Shown here piece by piece: positions 53,784-64,000 of a stretch of DNA of 64,000 nucleotides. The notes under the pieces are model-generated. The model was not told where the DNA came from and did not search any database. It worked only from the letters and a program-made list of their open reading frames with translations. A program made the position numbers and the translations under genes. The DNA comes from CAVTWY01 sp963738615 (GTDB lineage Bacteria; Pseudomonadota; Gammaproteobacteria; Burkholderiales; Burkholderiaceae_C): NCBI GenBank assembly GCA_963738615.1, contig CAVTXI010000019.1, forward strand, positions 1,736,001 through 1,800,000, in the 5' to 3' direction. Within the stretch, counting starts at the first letter, position 1; every line of letters begins with the position of its first letter.

Positions 53784-56552
53784 ATGAGAACCCCAGGTTC
53801 CAACCTGCTCGAGCGCGAAGAGGCGCTCGGGCTCTCGAACGCCGCGCTGGGCCGAGCGCAGCGCGGCGCCGGCTCGACGCTGCTGGTGCGCGGCGAGGCC
53901 GGCATCGGCAAGACCACCTTGTTGCGCGACTGGTTGCAACGCGCCGCGCGCGACGATGGCTTGCAGGTGTATTGGGGCAGTTGCGAAGCACTGTTCACCC
54001 CACGCCCGCTGGGCCCCGTGATGGACATCGCGGCGAGCATCGGCACGCTGGTGCGTGACGCGGCCGGCGAACAGCTCGCGGCGCCGGAGATCTTCGCGTC
54101 GATCGCTGCGTGGTTGTCGACGCCAGCGGTGTCGTTGCACTCGCGCAGCACGGGTGCGCGCGGCACGCGGCCGCGCGTCACCGTGCTGGTGTTCGAAGAC
54201 GTGCACTGGGCCGACCACCTGACGCTCGACTTCGTGAAGTACCTTGCGCGCCGCATCCACGACTGGCCCGCGCTGCTGGTGCTGAGCTATCGCAACGACG
54301 AAGTCGGCCCGATGCACCCGCTGACGCAGGTGCTGGGTGAACTGCCGCCCGGCGCGACCGCCGCGGTCGATCTGCGTCCGCTGTCGACGCAGGCGATCCA
54401 GCAGCTGTCGGGCTACGGCGCACGCGAGGCCGACGAGTTGCTGCGCGTCACCGACGGCAACCCCTTCTTCGTGACCGAGCTGATCGCCGCGGCCGAACAC
54501 GAGCCCACGTTGCGCAGCGGGCAAAGCGTGCGCAGCTTCGTGCCGGTGACGGTGGCCACGGCGGTTTTGGCACGCGCGCAGCGCGTCAGCCCGGCGGCGC
54601 GCACGGTGCTCGAGGTGGCAAGCCTCAGCCCTGGGTCGATCGACGTCGGCCTGTTGAGTGCGCTGGCTGGGCCCGAGCACGCACGACGGCGTCGACGAGT
54701 GTGTCGAAGCGGGTCTTCTGCAGTGGCGCGAGCAGGGCTTCGCGTTTCGCCACGAGCTGGCGCGCCAGGCGATCGAGAACGCGCTGACGCCGATGCGCAG
54801 GCGTGCGATGCACGCACGCGTGTTCGAGCAGCTGCGCCTGGATGCCGACAACATGCTCGACCGCATGGCCTACCACGCGCGCCATGCGCACGACAGCCAG
54901 GCCGTGCTGTCGATCACGCCGCAGGCCGCGGCGAAGGCGGCGCGGCTGGGCGCGCACCGCGAGGCCGCGGCGCACTACCGCGTCGCGCTCGACCACGCCG
55001 CGGGCGCGGGTGACGAGCAGCGTGCCGTGCTGCTCGAGCAGTGGGCCTACGAATGCACGCTCACCAACGTGATCGACGACGACGTGCTGAACGCGCGCCT
55101 CGAGGCGCTGGCCCTGCGCAAGCGGCTGGGCCAGACCGAGAAGGTGGGCATGAACCAGCGCTGGGTGTCGCGCCTGCTGCGGCTGATGGCGCGCAAGGAC
55201 GAGTCGCAGCGTTGGCTCGACGACGCCATCGCCACGCTCGAGTCGGTGCCCCCGGGCGCCGAGCTGGCGATGGCCTACAGCATGCGCTCGTCGATCTTCA
55301 TGCTGACCAACCAGTGCGCGCTGGCCGAGCGCTGGGGGTACCGCGCGATCGAACTGGCGAAGTCGCTGGGGGTGCCCGAGATCGAGGCGCACGCGCTGAA
55401 CAACGTGGGCTCGGCGCTGGTCGACGATGGTCAGCCGCGCGGGTTCGACCTGCTGGGCCAAAGCCTCGCAATCTCACTCGAGCACGGCCTGCACGAACAC
55501 GCAGCGCGTGCCTACGTCAACGCCAGCGAAGCCGCGGTGCGAAGCCGCTTCCTGGCGCGCGTGGAGTCGCTGCTGACCCAGGGCCTGGAGTTCGTGCGCA
55601 AGCACGACATGGACGTTTACGCGCCTTGCCTCGTCAACTCGTCGGCGCAGTTGCGGCTGATGCGCGGCCAACTCGACGAGGCCGAAAGCGAGGCGCGGCG
55701 CGAACTGCGCCGCCACGTCAAAGGGCCTTCGATCGTGACCCAGCGTCCGCTCGAGGCCGCGCTGGCCACCGTGGAGATGCTGCGCAGCCCGCATGCCGAG
55801 TCCAGCGCGCTGTCGACGCTGTGGCCGCAGGTGCTGGCGATGGGCGAGCCCGACAGCATCGTGCCCGTCGCGTTGGGCCTGGCCGAATCGGCCTGGCTGC
55901 GCGAAGACCACGCGGGCTGCCTCGCCGTGGTCGAGCAGGCGCTGGGTGCCTGCGCGAACCTCAGCGCCTGGGACCGTGGCGAGTTGCTGTGCTGGCTTCA
56001 TCGCTCGGGCGGCGACGTCGAGCGCTTGGCCCAGGCGCTATGGCTTCGGCGTGCCAGGCCGAGATCGACGGCGATCTCGAGACCGCAGCGTCCGAGTGGG
56101 AGGCGCTGGCGATGCCGCGGCATCAAGCGCATGTGCTGATGCTCGAAGCCACCTCCGGAGCGGCCGACGGCCCCGAGGGCCTGAGCGCCGCGATCGCGCT
56201 GTTCGACCGCATCGGCGCCGTGGCTTGCGCGCAGGTCGGCCGCAAGCTGGCGCGTCGGCTGGCCAGCGAAGGCGTCAAGGGCATCAAGACCGGCCCGCGT
56301 GCGTCCGCGCGCAACAACCGCTTCGGCCTGACACCGAAAGAGCTTCAGATCGCGTCGCACGTGGCGCACGGCCGCAGCAACCAGGACATCGCTTCGCGCG
56401 TGTCGCGGTCCGAGCGCACGATCGAACACCACGTGTCCACCGTGCTGGGCAAGCTGGGCGCGCGCCGCCGCAGCGACGTGGTCGTCATCCTGGGCGACGC
56501 AGGTGACCTTGACTCGGTGCTTGGCATCACGCGCGACACGGACCACACGTGA
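53784..56552 (+). CDS. large ATPase-LuxR transcriptional regulator (LAL/MalT-like), frameshifted
   Basis: About 920-residue STAND-type regulator. It begins NLLEREEALGLSNAALGRAQ. Walker A LVRGEAGIGKTTLLRDWLQ, Walker B VTVLVFEDVHWADHLTLDFV and NPFFVTELIAAAE follow. After a +1 shift near 54675 a long TPR-like helical sensor region follows (FRHELARQAIENALTPMRRR, EIEAHALNNVGSALVDDGQP). After another shift near 56035 the C-terminal LuxR HTH appears: FGLTPKELQIASHVAHGRSN, QDIASRVSRSERTIEHHVST. ATG 53784 preferred over 53712. Ligand and targets unknown; downstream of moxR/viaA. Confidence 0.87.
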
Positions 56553-56725
56553 CATCGATTGCAGCGACCTGCTGCATCGTGGCCGTCGAAGAAATTAGGT
56601 GCCGGCAGGCATGAAATTGGGTGTCGCGGTCATGGGCTCGTCACAGTCTGCGGCCGACACTGTCGTTGTTGGCAAGGGGACAGCGACATCACGGGAATAC
56701 CTGGATCACAAAGAAGATAAAGATC

Positions 56726-56929
56726 ATGGGGATCGTGCAGAAGGTGATGGTGATCATGATGGGCAACGAAAAACAACCGACCACGGGCAGCAGGGGCCAT
56801 GACGTTGGTACGCCGGACACGCTGGGCACCCACGTGACCCAAGCGCTGCATCCGCTGACGCCGCTGCTGGTTGCGGCGGCGTTCGCCGTCACGGCGATGA
56901 CGCTGGTGGGTAGCCTGCTGGTGGTCTGA
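56726..56929 (+). CDS. possible small membrane protein
   Basis: 67-codon reading frame MGIVQKVMVIMMGNEKQPTT... ending in a clear hydrophobic helix (LTPLLVAAAFAVTAMTLVGS, then LLVV-stop). GC at third positions is high in the second half, like neighbouring genes, but no clear Shine-Dalgarno or homology is recognisable. The opposite strand also encodes a short hydrophobic peptide. Hypothetical; could be non-coding. Nothing else is visible in 56553-56974. Confidence 0.35.
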   Translation: MGIVQKVMVIMMGNEKQPTTGSRGHDVGTPDTLGTHVTQALHPLTPLLVAAAFAVTAMTLVGSLLVV

Positions 56930-56974
56930 GCGTCGGCCTGCAAGTGCCACGAGGCGACTCGTGAATCGCGGCGC

Positions 56975-57729
56975 TCAGCGCTTGCGTGCAAGTGCGCGCG
57001 CAGCCTGATAGCGCAGCATGACGGGCTCATTGAGGTGGCGCGCCATCGCGTCCCAGCGTGACTGGATCTTCTGCAATTCGTCGTCGAGCCGTGACGCGGT
57101 GTCCACATCACCGGTGGCGTGGGCCCAGATTGCGTATTCGGCCTTGGCCTCGTAGGTGCCGTGGCGTTCGACCGCGGCTTGGTACGCGGCGCGGGCGTCG
57201 TCGTTGCGCCCGGCGCCCGCCAGGCACCGCGCACTCAGCAGCGCGACCGTGTCGGGGCGATAGTCGGCGGCGTCGTCGCGCAGGCTCTCGAGGTGGCGCA
57301 TCGCGTCCGTCCAGCGCTGGCATTCAGTGAAGGCGCGCGCAGCACCCAGGCGAATTTCGCGGTCCTTGGCGAACGGGCCGCTCAGGCAGGCCTCGTACTG
57401 CTTTGCGGCTCCTTGCGCGTCGCCCACGTCAGCAATGCCGCGGCCAGACGCATCTGGTTCTGCGCGGTGGGCGCTTCTTCGAATTCGGCGCGCGTCTCGC
57501 GCACTTCGCGCTGCGGGTCCAGCGCCTTCGCCGCGGCCGATACGGCCTTCATCGCCCCGCGGTCGAGGCGTGAGTTCGGCAGATACACCGCAAAGAAGTA
57601 CACCGCGCTGCCCAGCAGCGGAAACGCGAACAACACGAAGAGCCAGTAAAGGGGTTGGCCCGATCGCACGGCATGCACTGCGCAGATCAGCGCCAGAACG
57701 ACATGCAGCCCCAGTCCTGCCATTGGCAT
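56975..57729 (-). CDS. membrane-anchored TPR protein (one frameshift)
   Basis: About 251 residues. Two N-terminal membrane segments (GLHVVLALICAVHAVRSGQ and LYWLFVLFAFPLLGSAVYFF) are followed by AVYLPNSRLDRGAMKAVSAA and a soluble TPR region: APTAQNQMRLAAALL, GDAQGAAKQYEACLSGPFAK, RLGAARAFTECQRWTDAMRH, LLSARCLAGAGRNDDARAAY. A one-base deletion near 57425 splits it. Resembles PspC/PLDc_N-plus-TPR proteins of Proteobacteria; role unknown. Confidence 0.75.
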
Positions 57730-57763
57730 ACGAATCTCCCGTTACCTACGGTCCCTACGGTCG

Positions 57764-58183
57764 CTACGTCCGAAACGCCGCAATCAGCACCAGCACCGCC
57801 AGGCCCAACACCATCGCCAGCCCGAAGGCGAACGCCGCGAAGCGCCAGGTGGCGTTGTTGCGGCCGGTGTGGATCAGCGTGTGTACGACGCGGCTGGCGA
57901 CGAACAGCCATGCGAAGGTCTGCGCCAGCGGGCCCGCGGCGCCGAGTTGCCACAAGATGATCGCCACCACGTAGAACATCACCGGTACTTCGAACTGGTT
58001 CTTCACGTTGTTGTTGATGGCACGGATGCGGTCGGGCCAGGCGCTGTCGTCCAGGCGCGCGGCGCGCGTATCGACCGCGCGGGCCTTCATCGCCCTGGAG
58101 CGGGTCCAGCCGAGCGCGAGGTAGGTTTCCGTGGCCAGCACGATCTGAAGGACGATGGGCAACAGGATGCCGTTGTTGTTCAT
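57764..58183 (-). CDS. MAPEG-family membrane protein
   Basis: Intact 139-residue four-helix MAPEG protein. MNNNGILLPIVLQIVLATET, RIRAINNNVKNQFEVPVMFY (the conserved N-x-x-E-x-P segment) and FAWLFVASRVVHTLIHTGRN match the family. Relatives include glutathione-dependent membrane enzymes; bacterial members are mostly uncharacterised. ATG 58183 follows cgcttcgcc without a clear ribosome site. Divergent from the glycosyltransferase across 266 bases holding no recognisable gene. Confidence 0.88.
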   Translation of the reverse strand: MNNNGILLPIVLQIVLATETYLALGWTRSRAMKARAVDTRAARLDDSAWPDRIRAINNNVKNQFEVPVMFYVVAIILWQLGAAGPLAQTFAWLFVASRVVHTLIHTGRNNATWRFAAFAFGLAMVLGLAVLVLIAAFRT

Positions 58184-58449
58184 GGCGAAGCGCTCCAAAG
58201 GTGGCGGCGGCGTGTTCCGCTGGGTTAGGCATGCGTAAGGCGACGGGATTGTGCATGGCACGGTCGCAACGGCACCCCGTGAACGGGCACGGGCATGCTT
58301 CACGGATTGCGCCTTGGCGATGCGGGTTCGCACCGATGCGCCTAGGGGCTTCGACTATCATCGCGCCGCTTCGCGCAGCCCCTTCCGACGTCGTAAACCA
58401 CTCGTGAAGATCAGATCGTGCACGACGCCGCGCGCCCGCTCGATCAGCG

Positions 58450-59755
58450 ATGAAACCGAAGATCAACCCCGACCTCGACCCCTGGATGACGACGCAGCAG
58501 TATCCGCACGTCGAGCCGCGACGCATGGCCTACCTCTCGTCCATGCACCCGACGCTGTCGATGATCTGGATCGTGCGCGAGATCGAGGGGCTGAAGAAGC
58601 TCGGCTTCGAGGTCGATGTCGCGTCGATCAACAACAGCGACCGACCGCTCGACAAGCTCACTGCAAGCGAAGCGGAGCACGCCGCCAAGACTTACTACAT
58701 CCTCGGCCACGGCGTCAAAGGCGCGTTGGCTGCTCACGTGTCGACGCTGCTGCACCGCCCGGTCGCGTACCTGCGCGGCTGGCGCTTTGCGGCCCAGCTG
58801 GCGGGCACGGACATCAAGGCGTTGTTCAAGCACGCGATCTACTTGACCGAGGCGCTGATGCTGGGCCGGTGGATGGGCAAGCGGGCGTTGAAGCACGTTC
58901 ACGTGCACCTGGGTTCGCAGCCGGCCACGGTGGGCCTGATCGCCAAGCACGTCTTCGACATCGGGCTGTCGATCACGGTGCACGGCGCTGACGAGTTCTA
59001 CGACTCGGTCCGGCAGCATCTGGCCGAGAAGGTCGCCGGGGCCGACTTCATCGTCTGCATCAGTCAGTTCGCGCGCAGCCAGATGATGTTCGTGTCGGAC
59101 CATGCGCACTGGCACCGCCTGCTGGTGTGCCGCCTGGGCATCGACGTGTCGCACTTCGCGCCCATTGCGTACAAGCGAACGCGCGCCGACGAACCCTTCG
59201 AGATCATCTGCGTCGGCCGCCTCGCGGCAGCCAAGGGCCAGAAGCTGTTGATCCAGGCCGTGCGAGAAGTTGCATCACATGGGCCGCCCGGTGCACCTGA
59301 ACGTGGTTGGCGCAGGCATCAACATGGAAAGCCTGAAGCAGCAGGTGAAGGAAGGTGGTCTCGAAAACGTGGTCACGCTGACCGGCCCGGTGAACCAGGA
59401 CCGCATCCTCGAGCACTACCACCGCGCCGACTGTTTCGCGCTGCCCAGCTTCGCCGAAGGCATTCCGGTCGTGCTGATGGAGGCGATGTCGATGCAGATT
59501 CCCTGCGTCACGACGCACATCACCGGCATTCCCGAGCTGATCAAGAACGGTGAGACCGGCCTGCTGGCGCCGCCATCGGACGTTGACGGACTGGTGAAGC
59601 AGCTCGACCGCTTGATCCAGGACCCCGCGCTGGCGAAGAGCCTGGGCGAGGCGGCGAGAAAGAAGGTCCTCGAGGACTACGACCTCGAGGGCAACGTCGA
59701 GAAGCTGGCGACGATCTTCACGCAGCGAGTGAAGGATTCGCCGCGGCTGACGTGA
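58450..59755 (+). CDS. GT4-family glycosyltransferase (one frameshift)
   Basis: GT-B glycosyltransferase of about 434 residues. The N-terminal domain is MAYLSSMHPTLSMIWIVREI, LKHVHVHLGSQPATVGLIAK and LSITVHGADEFYD. The C-terminal nucleotide-sugar domain has FEIICVGRLAAAKGQKLLIQ and, after a +1 shift near 59265, GLENVVTLTGPVNQDRILEH and the E-x7-E motif FALPSFAEGIPVVLMEAMSM. Similar enzymes act in exopolysaccharide or lipopolysaccharide assembly, but no other polysaccharide gene is in the window. Its stop abuts the convergent gene's stop. Confidence 0.9.
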
Positions 59756-59761
59756 TCACGT
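59750..59761. other. 12-bp palindrome formed by two abutting convergent stop codons
   Basis: ACGTGATCACGT: the TGA of the glycosyltransferase (59753-59755) is directly followed by TCA, the reverse of the convergent oxidoreductase stop (59756-59758). No intergenic DNA separates the genes. No terminator is seen. Confidence 0.85.
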
Positions 59762-62700
59762 CTGCGCGTGGATCGGAATCACCGAGGGACGCACCACCGC
59801 CGGTGTTTCGCCGCGCCACTGCGCCAGCAGGTCGGCCCAGCGCGCACGCGCGGCCGCCACGTTCGCGATCTTCACGTGGCCGAAGCCGCGGATGCGTTCG
59901 GGCACGCGTGCGATCGCGACCGCCTGCGCATGGTTCGTGCGTGACAGGCCGCGCAGCAGTTCGTCGACGATCGTTTCGTAGTCGGTGATCAGTCGGCGCT
60001 CGAGCCTGCGTTCATCGCTGCGGCCGAAGACGTCGAGCGGCGTGCCGCGCAGCATCTTCAGTCGCGCCAGCACGCGCATCGCCCACAGCATCCACGGGCC
60101 GAAGGTCGTCTTGATCGGGTGGCCATGCGCATCGCGCTTGCCGAGGATCGGTGGGGCGAGGTGAAGGCGCAGCCCGTCGATGCGCTCGAACTGTTCGTCG
60201 AGCGCGGCGCGGAACGCTGCCGTCGGTGTAAAGCCGTGCGACTTCGTATTCGTCCTTGATCGCCAGCAGCTTGGCGTGGGCGAACGTGACCGCGTGCGCC
60301 AGGTCGAGCGGCGCGTCGTTGCCGATGCATCTCGCGCTCGCGCGCAACCACGCGCTCGACGAGCAAGCGTAGGCGCTGCGCGTACGCGCGGTTTTGGTAC
60401 GCCTCGAGAAAGGCGATGCGGCGCGCGAGCAGGCCGCCCTCGCTTAGAAGCGCCGGCTCCGTCGTGGCATCGCCCGCCGAGGGTACGTCGCCTGCCAGCC
60501 GTGCCAACGTCAGCGGCGCCGCGACCGCAAGCCGCCCGACCGCGAACGCCGCAAGGTTCGTCGCGACGGCCACGCCGTTCAGCTCGATCGCGCGGCGCAG
60601 CGCCGCTTCGCTCACGGGCACCAGCCCGTGCTGCCACGCTGCGCCCAGCATCAGGATGTTCGACGGCAACGTGTCGCCGAAGAGCTTCTGCGCAAGCGCT
60701 TGCGCGTCGATCACGTGCACGCGCTCGTCACCCGCGGCGTGACGCAACTTCTCGAGCAGCGCAGCCGCTTCGAGCGACGCGTCGGGGTTGCGCACGAAGG
60801 CCGCGGTCGCAAGCTCGTGCGTGTTCGCGACGACGACGGTGCGGCCGTGCTTCACCGTGCCCAGCGCATCGGGCGACGCACCGACGACGAGGTCGCAGGC
60901 CAGCACGATGTCGGCTTGCTGGGTGTCGATGCGAACCTGATTCAACTGGTCGGGCGTGAGCGCAACGCGCACGAAGCTCAGCACCGCGCCGCCCTTCTGC
61001 GCGAAGCCCATGAAGTCGAGCACCGACGACTGCTTGTGTTCGAGGTGCGCGGCCATCGTGACCAGCGCGCCGACCGTCACGACGCCAGTGCCGCCGACGC
61101 CGGTGACGAGCATGTCGAAAGGGCCGGTCCAGTTCCACGCGGGCGGGGCCGGGATGCTTGCCAGCGCTTGCGCGAGCGCGTCGTTCGAAAGCTTGTCCGA
61201 CGGCTTGCCCGCGGCGCGCTTGCGCGGCACGCCACCTTCGACGCTGACGAAGCTGGGGCAGAAGCCGTCGACGCACGAATAGTCTTTGTTGCACGAGCTT
61301 TGTTCGATCGCGCGCTTGCGTCCCCAGTCGGTTTCGACCGGGATCACCGACAGGCAGTTGCTGGCCTGGCCGCAGTCGCCGCAACCTTCGCAAACGCGTT
61401 GGTTGATGAAGACGCGCGTCGTGCGGTCCGGCGCTTCACCCTTCTTGCGACGGCGACGAAGTTCGGCGGCGCAGGTCTGCTCGTAAATCAGCAGCGTCAC
61501 GCCCGGCACCTCGCGCAGCGTGCGCTGCACGGTGTCGAGCTCGCGTCGATCGTGGAAGGTCGTGCCTTTCGGGAACTCGCCTTCGTGGCCTTCGTACTTC
61601 GTGATGTCATCGCTGACGACCACGACACGCTTCGCGCCTTCGGCTTCGACCTGACGCGCGAGCTCGGCCACGCTGATGCTGCCGTCGACCGGCTGCCCGC
61701 CCGTCATCGCGACCGCATCGTTGTAGAGCAGCTTGTAGGTGATGTTCGCGCCCGCCGCGATAGCCTGGCGGATCGCGAGCAGGCCGGAGTGGAAGTACGT
61801 GCCGTCGCCCAGGTTCTGGAACACGTGCTTCTCGTTTCGTGAAGCGCGAATGCGCGGCCCAGTCGACACCTTCGGCACCCATCTGGATCAAGCCCGACGT
61901 GCCGCGCTCCATCCAGCTCGCCATGAAGTGGCAGCCGATACCCGCCAGCGCGCGTCGAGCCTTCGGGCACGCGCGTCGACGTGTTGTGCGGGCAGCCCGA
62001 GCAGAAGTAGGGCTGGCGCTTCACCGCGTCGGACGCGTTCGACAGCAGCTTGGGGCATGGTGAAGTCGACGACGAGGTGGCGGCGGTCGAGCGCGGGGTT
62101 CAGGCGCGCCAGCCATTCGGCAACGACCGGCATCACGCGCGACGGGCGCAGTTCGCCGAGCGACGAGATCAAGGGTTCACGTCCATCGGGCGTGTTCTTG
62201 CCGGCCACGCGAGGGCGCTGTGCGTCGGGCAGGCCGAACAGCAGGTCCTTGATCTGGCGCTCGACCACCGGCGCCTTCTCCTCGAACACCAGCACCTCTT
62301 CGAGCCCCTGCACGAACTCGAGGATGCGCGTCGGCTCGAGCGGGAACACAAGGCCCACCTTGTAGATGCGCACGCCCGCCGCGGCCAGCGCGTTGGGGTC
62401 GAGCTCGAGGCGGCGCAGCACCTCCATGAAGTCGAAGTGCGCCTTGCCGACGGTGACGATGCCGAGCGTGGCGCGCGGGCTCGAGACGATGTGTTTGTCC
62501 ACCGAATGTTTCGCCGCGAAGGCGCGCACCGCGTCGAGCTTCTTCGCAAGGCGTTCCTCGAGTTCGAGCGAGGGCAGGTCGACGCTGCGCACGTGCAGCG
62601 GTCCGGGCTTGGCATCGGGCGAAGGCATCGGGAAGTCGATCGGCACGTCGTCGAGGTCGACCGTCATGCCCGACTCGACAACTTCGCTGATCGCCTTGAA

Positions 62701-63315
62701 GCCGACCCATGCGCCGGTCGCGCGCGACAGCGCCCAGCCGTAGAGGCCGAACTCGAGGTACTCGGCCACGTTCGCCGGGTGCAGCACCGGCATGCTCCAC
62801 GCCTGCATCGCCATGTCGCTCTGATGCGGCATCGACGACGACACGCAGCCGTGGTCGTCGCCCGCCACCACCAGCACACCGCCCAGCGGTGACGAGCCGT
62901 AGACGTGGCCGTGCTTCAGCGCATCGCCCGAACGGTCGACACCCGGGCCCTTGCCGTACCAAAGCGCATACACACCATCAACCGTGCGCTGTGGGTCAAG
63001 CGCCACGCGCTGCGTACCCAGGCACGCCGTCGCCGCCAGGTCTTCGTTGATCGCCGGCAGAAACTGCACGCCCGCGGCGTCGATGTGCTTACCCGCCTTC
63101 CACAACTGCTGGTCGACCATGCCCAGCGGCGAGCCGCGGTAACCCGAGACGAACCCCGCCGTCTTCAGCCCGGCTTCGTCGTCGAGCTTGCGCTGCATCA
63201 GGACCAGGCGCACCAGCGCCTGCGTGCCGGTGAGGAACACCGAGCCCGATGTGGCGGCGAGGTTGTCGGCGAGGGCGTACGAACGCAATGGGGGCAGGTC
63301 AGGCTCGGATGTCAT
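59756..63315 (-). CDS. indolepyruvate/2-oxoacid:ferredoxin oxidoreductase, fused subunits (frameshifted)
   Basis: Roughly 1185-residue TPP- and Fe-S-dependent 2-oxoacid oxidoreductase with alpha and gamma subunits fused. The N-terminal part is LTGTQALVRLVLMQRKLDDE, GFVSGYRGSPLGMVDQQLW and VLVVAGDDHGCVSSSMPHQS. The middle TPP region is PYFCSGCPHNTSTRVPEG and LGDGTYFHSGLLAIRQAIAA. The Cys cluster is VCEGCGDCGQASNC with CNKDYSCVDGFCPSF. The gamma domain is DMLVTGVGGTGVVTVGALVT. Shifts near 62055, 61955, 61845 and 60345. Oxidises aryl- or branched-chain 2-oxoacids to acyl-CoA with ferredoxin. Confidence 0.92.
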
Positions 63316-63382
63316 GGCGGGATCTCATGGCGGGCTTGGGCGGCGGTCCAGTGAGGTCATGCTAGTGTCATCATCAGGTCCC

Positions 63383-64000
63383 ATGAGCCAAGTCGACCAT
63401 CCCAACCAGTTCGCACTGTTGAAGCAGCGCCGCTTCGCGCCGTTCTTCTGGACGCAGTTCCTTGGCGCGATGAACGACAACGTTTTCAAGTTCGCGTTCA
63501 CGATGCTGGTGACCTACAAGCTCAACGTTGCGTGGATGGAGCCTGCGCAAGCCGGCTTGGTGATCGGCGCGGTGTTCATCTTGCCGTTCCTGCTGTTCTC
63601 GGCCACGTCGGGCCAGATCGCCGACAAGTACGACAAGGCCTTCCTCACCCGCATGGTGAAGAACCTCGAGATCGTGATCATGGTGCTGGTCACGGTGGGC
63701 CTGTTCGCCACGAACGTGCCGATGCTGCTGTTCTGCATCTTCCTGCTGGGCCTGCACAGCACGGTCTTCGGGCCGGTGAAGTACGCGTACCTGCCGCAGC
63801 ACCTGGGCGAGCGCGAGCTGACCGGCGGCAACGGCATGATCGAGATGGGCACTTTCGTTGCGATCCTGCTGGGCAACGTGCTCGGCGGCGTGCTCGTCGC
63901 GTTGCCCGCCGATTCGTGGCTGCCGGGTGCAAAGGCGGTGGCATTCGTCAGCCTCGCGCTCGCGGTCGCAGGCCGCGTGGCCGCGCAGTTCGTGCCGGCC
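63383..64000 (+). CDS. MFS transporter, LplT (lysophospholipid transporter)-like, 3'-truncated by window edge
   Basis: N-terminal 205 residues of a major facilitator. FALLKQRRFAPFFWTQFLGA then MNDNVFKFAFTMLVTYKLN, LPFLLFSATSGQIADKYDKA and MLLFCIFLLGLHSTVFGPVK followed by YAYLPQHLGERELTGGNGMI. These are hallmark sequences of LplT, often fused to or next to PlsC/acyl-ACP synthetase domains; the downstream part is outside the window. ATG 63383 is 67 bases from the divergent oxidoreductase start. Confidence 0.9.
   Translation, partial: MSQVDHPNQFALLKQRRFAPFFWTQFLGAMNDNVFKFAFTMLVTYKLNVAWMEPAQAGLVIGAVFILPFLLFSATSGQIADKYDKAFLTRMVKNLEIVIMVLVTVGLFATNVPMLLFCIFLLGLHSTVFGPVKYAYLPQHLGERELTGGNGMIEMGTFVAILLGNVLGGVLVALPADSWLPGAKAVAFVSLALAVAGRVAAQFVPA

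Overview
The window is GC-rich DNA from a betaproteobacterium, most likely Burkholderiales (Rubrivivax/Leptothrix/Comamonadaceae-like). This is inferred from the mix of a complete System I cytochrome c maturation operon, aceK, an acoXABC acetoin dehydrogenase operon, the DUF2868/DUF3482 pair and DUF2917, and from strong GC bias at third codon positions. No 16S rRNA, tRNA or other taxonomic marker is present, so this is inference. Both ends are cut inside genes (a response regulator on the left, an MFS/LplT-type transporter on the right).

About half of the genes, including core ones (aceK, ccmF, thiolase, acoA), are broken by single-base frameshifts. Most are +1, often an extra base in a G/C run, while the encoded protein continues perfectly in the next frame. 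They cluster (about ten between 2.9 and 6.1 kb, almost none between 35.6 and 41.7 kb). I read them as consensus errors of the assembly rather than genuine pseudogenes, and give gene limits across the frameshifts.

Layout. 0-6.3 kb: OmpR-type response regulator and sensor kinase, a secreted spondin-domain protein, aceK, a small membrane protein and an AEC-type transporter. 6.3-7.1 kb: a VapBC toxin-antitoxin pair behind an inverted-repeat operator. 7.1-14.2 kb: an accessory catabolic block (monooxygenase-like ABM protein, a dehydrogenase remnant, SCP2-like protein, two alpha/beta hydrolases, an Old Yellow Enzyme homologue and a GMC/cholesterol-oxidase-like flavoprotein), divergent from a TetR regulator and hotdog thioesterase. 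This looks like a lipid, steroid or terpenoid utilisation locus. 14.2-19.2 kb: LysR, DUF2917 and GNAT proteins, a thiolase, LysE and DMT exporters. 19.3-24.7 kb: acoXABC with a lipoate-ligase-like protein and a thiamine-binding protein, so the enzyme and possible suppliers of two of its cofactors sit together. 24.7-26.0 kb: a divergent SDR/TetR pair with a palindromic operator.

26.0-32.9 kb: ccmABCDEFGHI, the System I cytochrome c maturation machinery, closed by a hairpin shared with the convergent genes. 33-35.5 kb: an exported proline-linker beta-propeller-like lipoprotein and a secreted lipase. 35.7-41.7 kb: acyl-CoA dehydrogenase, an HExxH small protein, the DUF2868 membrane protein plus its partner GTPase, an M50-type intramembrane protease and a rhodanese. 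41.7-49.1 kb: HipBA-like pair, an M48 metalloprotease lipoprotein, an AAA ATPase and a large plant-like subtilase ending in a strong terminator. 49.2-56.6 kb: DUF4124 protein, TPR lipoprotein, a MoxR/VWA (RavA/ViaA-like) pair and a large ATPase-LuxR regulator. 56.7-64 kb: a possible small membrane peptide, a TPR membrane protein, a MAPEG protein, a GT4 glycosyltransferase, a 3.5-kb fused 2-oxoacid:ferredoxin oxidoreductase and the partial transporter.

No insertion sequence, prophage, CRISPR array, rRNA or tRNA was seen. The strongest unusual signals are an in-frame palindromic repeat inside the moxR-like gene, a plant-architecture subtilase, two unrelated lipoproteins sharing the same mature N-terminal linker, and two adjacent flavoenzymes sharing the same N-terminal leader.
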